This document shows positions 1 through 4,843 of a stretch of 9,620 bases of DNA, piece by piece. The stretch covers positions 1 through 9,620 of the forward strand of contig JAUWNZ010000031.1 in the NCBI GenBank assembly GCA_030612385.1, in the 5' to 3' direction. The DNA comes from Pseudomonadota bacterium (GTDB taxonomy: Bacteria; Desulfobacterota; Syntrophia; Syntrophales; JADFWA01). The notes below the pieces were generated by a model, which was not told where the DNA came from, did no database searches, and saw only the letters and a program-made list of their open reading frames with translations. The translations under genes were made by a program, and so were the position numbers. The first letter of the stretch is position 1. The number at the start of each line of letters is the position of its first letter.

Positions 1-60
1 GCAGTGATCTTTGTGCTGCTGCTTGTGGCCGGGTTTATATTGCTTGGTCTCCACCTGTAA
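1..60 (+). CDS. C-terminal end of a membrane protein (5' partial)
   Basis: Frame 1 is open from the window edge to TAA at 58-60 and encodes 19 residues, nearly all hydrophobic (AVIFVLLLVAGFILLGLHL), which reads as a last transmembrane helix ending at the C-terminus. Its stop lies 19 nt before the ATG of the NlpD-like gene, whose Shine-Dalgarno sits in that gap, so the two genes are probably co-transcribed. In proteobacteria, genes often found before nlpD include surE, pcm and a YqaA-type membrane protein. The last would fit a hydrophobic tail, but 19 residues are too few to identify it. Confidence 0.55.
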   Translation, partial: AVIFVLLLVAGFILLGLHL

Positions 61-79
61 CCGGTGGTAAGGATCTGTT

Positions 80-838
80 ATGAATAGTAACAATTCACTA
101 AGAAGAGCATTATTGTTTCTGATAATATTTATGTTCATTCCAGCTTGTATGACACATTTTAAGGAATCCGTGCCTGCAAATGGTGTGTACCATTGTGTAA
201 AAAAAGGCGAAACCCTCTGGAGGATCGCCCATTCATATGATGTTAATATCCAGGATCTGGCTGAGATAAACAATATAACAGATACCGGTCTCATTGAGGC
301 CGGCAGTATAATCTTTATCCCCGGCGCCGATATGATTGCGGATATGAATCCCACCGTGAAGGGCACGCAGATTCCTGTTAAGAATAGGTTGAGTTCTTCA
401 AAGAAGGCGCCGCCGAAACGGTATGTAAAAGATAAAGCAAGATACAAACCCGGGATCAAGTTTGAGAGAAAGCGTTTTATATGGCCGGTAAAGGGCAAGG
501 TGATTTCAAGGTTTGGTATTCAGCCGAATGGCATGAGATATAACGGGATCGACATAAGCGCAAGAGAGGGCGCGTCTGTTGCGGCCGCTGCGAGCGGGAA
601 GGTAATCCATTCCGCTCCGCTGAGATATTTTGGAGATACGATTATAATAAAGCATAAAGATGGATACGCAACCGTCTATACCTATCTTAAAGGCAGGATG
701 GCGAAGGTGGGAGATAGCGTTAGCAAGGGTCAGCAGATTGCTCTTCTCGGAAAACCGCAAAACGGCAAGAGGAATTGTCTTCACTTTGAAATCCGGCAAC
801 GAAACAAGGCCAGAAACCCTCTTTTCCTCCTTCCGTGA
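80..838 (+). CDS. NlpD-like lipoprotein: LysM + degenerate M23 (LytM) domain
   Basis: A 252-residue envelope protein. Residues 1-23 form a lipoprotein signal: RR at 8-9, a hydrophobic stretch at 11-20, and a lipobox IPAC with Cys23. Pro at -2 is unusual but tolerable. A LysM peptidoglycan-binding domain spans about 37-81 (KKGETLWRIA, then IIFIPG). A basic, Lys/Pro-rich linker covers 95-132, and an M23 domain runs from about 135 to 252, ending LHFEIR...NPLFLLP as in NlpD. Active M23 enzymes use HxxxD, a catalytic His in YxHL, and HxH. Here these are Tyr154 (Asp158 kept), Tyr202 and Cys233 (His235 kept), so zinc peptidase activity is unlikely. In the family, such degenerate LytM proteins activate periplasmic amidases at division. 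The start is supported by TAAGGA at 68-73, 6 nt before the ATG. The TGA stop lies just before a large palindromic element. Confidence 0.88.
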   Translation: MNSNNSLRRALLFLIIFMFIPACMTHFKESVPANGVYHCVKKGETLWRIAHSYDVNIQDLAEINNITDTGLIEAGSIIFIPGADMIADMNPTVKGTQIPVKNRLSSSKKAPPKRYVKDKARYKPGIKFERKRFIWPVKGKVISRFGIQPNGMRYNGIDISAREGASVAAAASGKVIHSAPLRYFGDTIIIKHKDGYATVYTYLKGRMAKVGDSVSKGQQIALLGKPQNGKRNCLHFEIRQRNKARNPLFLLP

Positions 839-840
839 TA

Positions 841-932
841 TAGGGGTCAGGTCTCGACATTTGACACAATGGCCGGAACCATCAGCAATTAAAAATCTTT
901 TTATTGTGTCAAATGTCAAGACCTGACCCCTA
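841..932. repeat. 92-bp REP/MITE-like palindromic element between convergent genes
   Basis: The arms 841-870 and 903-932 are inverted repeats of 30 bp with one mismatch (C855 against A918), separated by a 32-nt AT-rich loop. The outer end reads TAGGGGTCAGGTCT. The element starts 2 nt after the lipoprotein stop and ends 1 nt before the ferritin stop, so it occupies the whole convergent gap. As RNA from either strand it would form a long stable hairpin and could end or protect both transcripts, although there is no strong U-run after it. From memory, GGGGTCAGGTCT-type ends are common on small non-autonomous elements linked to Y1/REP-associated transposases; I could not check this here. Confidence 0.9.
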
Positions 933-933
933 C

Positions 934-1422
934 CTATTCTCGCGTTGCAAGATCTCGATCAAGCATGAACAATCCACCCGGCGCATCGCCCAGGAGCTTT
1001 AGTTTCTGTAAAATTTCATTGGCGCTTGCCTCCTCCTCCACCTGTTCACTGATAAACCACTGCAGGAAACTGTGTGTTGCATGATCCCTCTCTTCAATTG
1101 CCAGATTTACCAGGTTGTAGATCATACCGGTTACCTTCTGCTCGTGCCTGTATGTATGTTCGAGCGCTGCCAGAGGTGAATTCCATTCGGAAGGCGGCCC
1201 CTCCACCATTCGCAAAACAACCCTTCCACCACGCCCATTAACGTAATCGTAAAACTTCATTGCGTGTACTAACTCTTCCTGTGCCTGCACACGCATCCAG
1301 TTTGCGAAACCCTTCAAGTTGATAGACTCAAAGTAGGCGGACATTGAGAGGTAGAGATAGGCTGAGTAAGTCTCAGCGTTAATCTGGGTGTTAATTGTAT
1401 CCTGTATTTTTTTGTTGAGCAT
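934..1422 (-). CDS. ftnA: Bacterial non-heme ferritin (FtnA type)
   Basis: A 162-residue cytosolic iron-storage protein of normal length for the FtnA family, which assembles 24-mer cages that oxidise Fe(II) and store the mineral. The residues line up with E. coli FtnA without a gap: Glu17, Glu50 and His53 (EELVH), Glu94, Gln127 and Glu130 form the diiron ferroxidase centre and third iron site, and Tyr24 is also present. No heme-binding Met in the bacterioferritin position is apparent, so ferritin is favoured over Bfr. The start is secure: TAAGGAGGA (1432-1440, minus strand) lies 9 nt before the ATG. The gene looks monocistronic, converging on the NlpD-like gene with the palindromic element between them. 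I found no convincing promoter or Fur box upstream. Confidence 0.95.
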   Translation of the reverse strand: MLNKKIQDTINTQINAETYSAYLYLSMSAYFESINLKGFANWMRVQAQEELVHAMKFYDYVNGRGGRVVLRMVEGPPSEWNSPLAALEHTYRHEQKVTGMIYNLVNLAIEERDHATHSFLQWFISEQVEEEASANEILQKLKLLGDAPGGLFMLDRDLATRE

Positions 1423-1672
1423 ACCGGTAAATCCTCCTTAGTTTATATAATGTTGCAATATCCGCCGGCTGTAACCCTGCCGACACATATTGCCGGGAGA
1501 CCTTTGAAAACGTGATTTAACGATATCACTGCCGGATTTAAAGGGAGCATTCCTGGCGCAAATGGAAACACCCAATACCCCGCTATCACCCAACGCCCAG
1601 GCGTTCGCACTTCTTGAGGAAGAATAGGGTGTGAAAAAGAATGAGGAGAGAGGGAATCGGTTCTAAAGTTTT
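1423..1672. other. Intergenic region; possible coding remnant at 1508-1627
   Basis: This is the upstream region of the ferritin gene (minus strand) and the downstream region of the HhH gene. The only clear signal is the ferritin Shine-Dalgarno (1432-1440). On the plus strand an open stretch runs from 1508 to the TAG at 1625-1627. Its ATG at 1562 would give a 21-residue peptide beginning METPNTPLSP, with GGGAG 14 nt upstream, which is too far to be convincing. A small perfect inverted repeat AACGCC/GGCGTT lies at 1592-1605. I do not recognise a gene here; it may be a degraded gene end. Confidence 0.3.
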
Positions 1673-1969
1673 CTATTCTGGTAGTGTTCCCACAGTAAGG
1701 TTATCTTTGATCAATTCAAATGTTTTCTCGCCGATACCCTTGACGTTTTTTATATCTTCGATATTTTTGAAAGGTCCGTTGGCCGTGCGATATTCAATGA
1801 TAAGCGCCGCAATGGCAGGGCCTATCTTTTTAAGTTTCATCAGATCTTCCACGCCGGCGGTATTGATGTTGATCTTATTATCCTGCGCTGCTGAATAAAC
1901 TGGAATGACAGATAGTGTAAAGGTTACAACCATAAGACATATTGCAATTCTGAGAATCTTTTTTTTCAT
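1673..1969 (-). CDS. Secreted ComEA-like helix-hairpin-helix DNA-binding protein
   Basis: 98 residues: a signal peptide (MKKK, hydrophobic to about residue 22, likely cleavage after VYSA near 27) followed by one ComEA-type (HhH)2 domain at about 33-93. The typical ININTAGVEDL opening is present, as are two hairpins, LKKIG (46-50) and VKGIG (76-80), and the spacer GPFKNIEDI. Such proteins bind double-stranded DNA in the periplasm; in competent Gram-negatives they help pull DNA in, but many carriers have no proven competence. The frame is open upstream to a TTG at 2044, but that extension is strongly basic and precedes the signal peptide. The ATG at 1967-1969, preceded by AAAGGGGGG about 3 nt upstream, is the better start. 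It diverges from the radical SAM gene. No other competence gene is visible. Confidence 0.85.
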   Translation of the reverse strand: MKKKILRIAICLMVVTFTLSVIPVYSAAQDNKININTAGVEDLMKLKKIGPAIAALIIEYRTANGPFKNIEDIKNVKGIGEKTFELIKDNLTVGTLPE

Positions 1970-2092
1970 GTTCCCCCCTTTTATAGTCTTATGAACCGAC
2001 TCCCTCTTTAGTCGTTTTCTTTCAGAACCCCTTTTCCTCCCCAACCCAATAACATATCAACTTAGGTGTAGCAAGTGATTTTCATGTGGATG

Positions 2093-2121
2093 TTGACCTT
2101 TTTCAGCCTGGTGATTATAAT
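2093..2121 (+). promoter_or_regulatory. Sigma-70 promoter of the radical SAM gene
   Basis: TTGACC (2093-2098), a 17-nt spacer, and TATAAT (2116-2121): five of six and six of six consensus bases at the ideal spacing. Transcription would begin near 2128. This makes the upstream ATG at 2133 almost leaderless and supports translation from the ATG at 2175. Confidence 0.8.
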
Positions 2122-2163
2122 ACAATAAATTTATGAACGTGGTAGAATTCCAAAAGTATCCAA

Positions 2164-2169
2164 GAGGAG
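2164..2169 (+). promoter_or_regulatory. Shine-Dalgarno that sets the radical SAM start
   Basis: GAGGAG lies 5 nt before the ATG at 2175-2177, inside the purine-rich AAGAGGAGAGGGG. There is no Shine-Dalgarno-like sequence before the alternative in-frame ATG at 2133, where the upstream bases are AATACAATAAATTT. Confidence 0.75.
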
Positions 2170-2174
2170 AGGGG

Positions 2175-3323
2175 ATGAATTTTTCATTTGAGCAGGGTCC
2201 GATAAGGCCACCGAGCGAGGCGAAGAGCCTTCTCATCCGCGCCACGAGAAATTGTCCGTGGAACAGATGTGCTTTTTGCCATACTTACCGCGGCACAAAG
2301 TTTGAGTTGAGATCCGTTGACGAGATCAAGAAAGATATACAGGAAGCAAGAGATATTGCTGACCGGATAAGAGAGGTATCGTGGCGGTATGGAGAGGGTG
2401 GGAAGGTTACGGAACCCATATTGAGAGCAATCTGCAGCAATGACGGAATTTCCAACGATAGCTTCAGATCGGTCGCAGCCTGGCTTTACTTTGGCGGTGA
2501 ATCTGTATTTATCCAGGATGCAAACTCTATCATAATGAAAACAGACGATCTGGTTGAAGTACTGACGTTTATCATGGAAAAATTTCCTGATGTAAAACGG
2601 ATCACTTCATACTGCCGTTCAAAGACAGCCTCAAGAAAATCTGTTGAAGAATTCAAGCGTCTTCATGAAGCGGGTCTCAACAGGATTCATATCGGGCTGG
2701 AAACCGGTTATGATCCCCTGCTTAAATTTATCAAAAAGGGGGTTACCGCGGCAGAGCATATCGAAGGCGGTAAGAGGATCAGGGAGTCGGGCATCTCTCT
2801 TTCTGAATATGTGATGCCCGGCCTCGGCGGTGACCGGTGGTCAAGAGAACATGCAGAGGAGACAGCAAGAGTCTTAAACCGGATAAATCCTCATTTTATA
2901 AGGCTAAGGTCGCTTCATGTGGTAAGCGGCACCGATCTTTATGAGATGATGGAAAAGGGAGGGTTTGAACCGATAGGGGACGAGGATACATTGAGAGAAA
3001 TAAGACTGTTTATTGAAAACCTTGATGGCATAGAGAGTGCGATTGCCAGCGATCATATATTAAACCTTTTGGAGGAATTGGAAGGGACGCTTCCCGGAGA
3101 CAAAGAAAGGCTTATTGCCATAATCGACGGGTACTTCAGTTTATCTGAGGAGAAAAGGCTTGTTTACAGACTGGGGAGGAGAAAGGGGATTTACAGAAGC
3201 CTTGGCGATCTTTCGGACACAGGGGTGTATCTCAGGTTAAAAAGTATTGTGGACCAGTATCAGATAAAAGATCATGGCCGGATGGACAGGGAACTTTACA
3301 AAATTATGAACGGCTATATTTGA
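2175..3323 (+). CDS. Radical SAM protein of unknown function (CX4CX2C)
   Basis: 382 residues from the ATG chosen by promoter and Shine-Dalgarno; the open frame extends 14 codons further upstream. The N-terminus has GPIRPPSEA followed by the cluster motif: Cys27, Cys32 and Cys35 in NCPWNRCAFCH. The spacing is CX4CX2C rather than the usual CX3CX2C. A GGES segment (107-110) on the second barrel strand, GLETG (175-179) and MPGLGG (214-219) fit the SAM-binding parts of a radical SAM half barrel. The C-terminal ~130 residues are helical and charged, with no extra Cys cluster and no B12 domain that I can see. The family is widespread in anaerobes and is sometimes labelled Elp3-like or coproporphyrinogen oxidase-like; neither name is supported here. 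It is transcribed alone. The last few codons overlap a palindromic repeat. Confidence 0.88.
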   Translation: MNFSFEQGPIRPPSEAKSLLIRATRNCPWNRCAFCHTYRGTKFELRSVDEIKKDIQEARDIADRIREVSWRYGEGGKVTEPILRAICSNDGISNDSFRSVAAWLYFGGESVFIQDANSIIMKTDDLVEVLTFIMEKFPDVKRITSYCRSKTASRKSVEEFKRLHEAGLNRIHIGLETGYDPLLKFIKKGVTAAEHIEGGKRIRESGISLSEYVMPGLGGDRWSREHAEETARVLNRINPHFIRLRSLHVVSGTDLYEMMEKGGFEPIGDEDTLREIRLFIENLDGIESAIASDHILNLLEELEGTLPGDKERLIAIIDGYFSLSEEKRLVYRLGRRKGIYRSLGDLSDTGVYLRLKSIVDQYQIKDHGRMDRELYKIMNGYI

Positions 3324-3377
3324 TGGTAAGCGTTCACTGAACGTCGAAATTAGAAAATAGAAATTGGAAATTTGGCC
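3307..3377. repeat. Dispersed palindromic repeat, copy R1, left half
   Basis: TGAACG (3307-3312) pairs with CGTTCA (3331-3336). The first arm lies in the last codons of the radical SAM gene, and the hairpin may serve as its transcript end. The A-rich tract GAAATTAGAAAATAG (3346-3360) and GAAATTGGAAATTTGGCC (3360-3377) follow. The 12-mer GTAAGCGTTCAC (3326-3337) recurs exactly, inverted, at 7898-7909 in copy R3. The repeat is interrupted after 3377 by the MITE. Confidence 0.75.
3370..3377. repeat. Target-site duplication, left copy
   Basis: ATTTGGCC directly abuts the left end of the 174-bp MITE and recurs exactly at 3552-3559 against its right end. Confidence 0.8.
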
Positions 3378-3551
3378 GGCATCCTTCATAACAAGGTGAA
3401 AGTAGTTTACACTTTTCATGTTAGCCAGTTTGCAGTTTAAAAGGTTTAATTAGTTCTATTGGTTCAATTAGTTAGCAAATCCAACCAATTAAACCGACTA
3501 TAGCTTGCTTAACTGTCTTCCGAAAGTGTAAACTACTGAATGAAGGATGCC
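3378..3551. mobile_element. 174-bp MITE with terminal inverted repeats
   Basis: The termini are perfect 12-bp inverted repeats: GGCATCCTTCAT (3378-3389) and its complement (3540-3551). A second internal inverted pair of 15 bp follows, AGTAGTTTACACTTT (3401-3415) and its complement (3523-3537), offset by 9 nt. The centre carries a further imperfect pair, GGTTTAATTAGTT against CCAACCAATTAAACC. There is no coding capacity. The exact 8-bp duplication ATTTGGCC on both sides shows insertion by transposition. The element sits inside repeat R1. The parent transposase is not in the window and I do not recognise the family. Confidence 0.85.
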
Positions 3552-3559
3552 ATTTGGCC
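3552..3559. repeat. Target-site duplication, right copy
   Basis: ATTTGGCC, identical to 3370-3377. Removing the MITE and one copy restores GGAAATTTGGCC-TCATGCTTTT, which matches the uninterrupted repeats R2 and R3 in inverse orientation, apart from one T. Confidence 0.8.
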
Positions 3560-3631
3560 TCATGCTTTTCTCCCGAATTTCTAATTTCCAATTTCAAGCC
3601 GTGAACGGCTACATTTAATGTAACCATTCAC
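3556..3631. repeat. Dispersed palindromic repeat, copy R1, right half
   Basis: GGCCTCATGCTTTTC, then GAATTTCTAATTTCCAATTTC (3575-3595), then a hairpin TGAACGGCTACAT (3602-3614) against ATGTAACCATTCA (3618-3630): 11 of 13 pairs with a 3-nt loop. Positions 3603-3631 are also a near direct repeat of 3308-3337, the end of the radical SAM gene. Confidence 0.75.
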
Positions 3632-3714
3632 AGGTAACTAATTAAATTAAATGACTTTCAGCCTGCAGAATCGGCTAAAAGATCTACTTGCTTCTCTTTG
3701 AATAGCTCTTTTTT

Positions 3715-3743
3715 TTGACAACGCTATCAAAACCTATTAAAAT
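3715..3743 (+). promoter_or_regulatory. Sigma-70 promoter of the biotin operon
   Basis: TTGACA (3715-3720), a 17-nt spacer, and TAAAAT (3738-3743): a perfect -35 and five of six at -10. A T-tract precedes the -35, which may act as an UP-like element. The predicted start near 3750 gives a leader of about 95 nt. Confidence 0.75.
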
Positions 3744-3766
3744 AATTTTTGTAGCTACCAGGTAGA

Positions 3767-3798
3767 CAGGCTGCAGACTGTCAAGCGCCGGCAGCCTG
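3767..3798 (+). promoter_or_regulatory. Hairpin in the bioB leader
   Basis: CAGGCTGC (3767-3774) and GCAGCCTG (3791-3798) form a perfect 8-bp GC-rich stem with a 16-nt loop. It lies between the predicted transcription start and the bioB Shine-Dalgarno. No U-run follows, so it is not a simple terminator. A role in regulation or transcript stability is possible but unproven. Confidence 0.45.
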
Positions 3799-3844
3799 CC
3801 AAACAACCTCGATAGTTACCAGCCTTTCTACAAAAGGAAAAAAC

Positions 3845-4843
3845 ATGTTTAATGAGATGATCAGGGGCATAGCCGAAAAGACCATAGGGAAGGCGGGATA
3901 TTACGTCTCTCAAGAGGAGGCTTGTGAGCTCTCCGCTCTTCCCGACGATGATACAATCGACTTGATAATGTTTGCCGATAAGATCAGAAAGAGATTCAAA
4001 AAGGATAATGTATTCACGTGCTCCATAATTAACGCCAAATCCGGTTTTTGTTCAGAAGACTGCGCGTTCTGCGCTCAATCGGCGCATCACAAAGCAAAAA
4101 TTGATACTTACTCATTGTTGAGCGAGGAGGACCTTGTAAATAAAGCCATCCGTATGTGGGAGGCGGGCGCCTCCAAATACTCCATGGTAACCAGCGGATA
4201 CATGGTTACGGATGAAGAAATCGAGACAATCGCCAGGGCAGCGGCAACCATAAAAAAGGAAACAGGTCTTGCAATTTGCGCATCGCTGGGGATGCTGACT
4301 GAACCGGTGATGGCGCGTAAGCTAAAAGATAGTGGAATTACAACCTATCACCATAATCTGGAAACAGCCCGGAGTTGGTTTGATCATATCTGCACCACGC
4401 ATGACTACGAGGAAGATGTGCAGACTGTCAGGTTTGCCGGAGCATCCGGTTTCAAAGTCTGTTCCGGAGGTATTTTAGGATTGGGCGAAACGTGGGAGCA
4501 ACGCATCGAGCTGGCCTTTACCCTCAGAGAGCTGAATGTTGATGCAATACCGATCAATTTTCTCAATCCGATCCCCGGCACCGGATTGGAAAGCATGCCT
4601 TTGCTGTCACCTGTGGAGGCATTGAAATGTATAGCCCTCTTCAGATTCATAAACCCTGAAAAAGACATCACAGTATGCGGAGGCAGGGAGGCAACTCTTC
4701 GTGATTATCAATCATGGATATTTGCGGCGGGTGCGAACGGATTGATGATAGGAGATTACCTTACCACAAAGGGGAGAAATGCCGGGATGGATATAGATAT
4801 GATTAAGGAGATGAGGCTTGTCAAAAATGAAAACAACGGATGA
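3845..4843 (+). CDS. bioB: Biotin synthase with atypical auxiliary-cluster ligands
   Basis: 332 residues, radical SAM. It inserts sulfur into dethiobiotin, the last step of biotin synthesis, in the cytosol. Cys69, Cys73 and Cys76 (CSEDCAFCAQS) bind the SAM-cleaving [4Fe-4S] cluster. YHHNLET (168-174), KVCSGGILGLGE (204-215) and PINFLNPIPGT (236-246) are family signatures. Aligning by motif with E. coli BioB, whose [2Fe-2S] ligands are Cys97, Cys128, Cys188 and Arg260, gives Ser113, Cys145, Cys206 and Thr276. Two of the four ligands are lost, and a new Cys278 appears two residues from the Arg position (ITVCGGRE). This suggests a different auxiliary cluster, as reported for a second BioB type in obligate anaerobes. 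It is first gene of the bio operon; its 3' end overlaps bioA by 26 nt. Confidence 0.95.
   Translation: MFNEMIRGIAEKTIGKAGYYVSQEEACELSALPDDDTIDLIMFADKIRKRFKKDNVFTCSIINAKSGFCSEDCAFCAQSAHHKAKIDTYSLLSEEDLVNKAIRMWEAGASKYSMVTSGYMVTDEEIETIARAAATIKKETGLAICASLGMLTEPVMARKLKDSGITTYHHNLETARSWFDHICTTHDYEEDVQTVRFAGASGFKVCSGGILGLGETWEQRIELAFTLRELNVDAIPINFLNPIPGTGLESMPLLSPVEALKCIALFRFINPEKDITVCGGREATLRDYQSWIFAAGANGLMIGDYLTTKGRNAGMDIDMIKEMRLVKNENNG

Larger units (their letters stand above)
3632..3844. other. bioB upstream region and leader
   Basis: The AT-rich region between repeat R1 and bioB. It holds the bioB promoter (3715-3743) and a leader of about 95 nt with a hairpin (3767-3798). The Shine-Dalgarno AAGGA (3834-3838) lies 6 nt before the bioB ATG. 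I see no coding potential. I looked for the BirA palindrome (TTGTnAACC with GGTTnACAA about 15 nt away) and found no convincing match. Confidence 0.6.

Noticed and set aside
506..926. Overlapping frames on both strands across the end of the NlpD-like gene
   Set aside because: They run through the real gene and the palindromic arms; no motif, no Shine-Dalgarno, and low-complexity composition.
1432..1520. Promoter for the ferritin gene from TATATAA-like sequence
   Set aside because: The TATA-like bases on the minus strand adjoin the Shine-Dalgarno, so transcription would start too late, and no -35 fits elsewhere.
2042..2044. TTG at 2044 as the start of the ComEA-like gene
   Set aside because: It would put 25 basic residues before a complete signal peptide; the ATG at 1969 fits better.
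3307..3336. Rho-independent terminator after the radical SAM gene
   Set aside because: The stem is weak, its first arm lies in the coding sequence, and no T-run follows; it is better explained as part of repeat R1.
3715..3765. BirA operator over the bioB promoter
   Set aside because: TTGACAAC near 3715 has no matching GGTTnACAA half at the right distance, and CTACC/GGTAG (3755-3765) is only a short chance palindrome.
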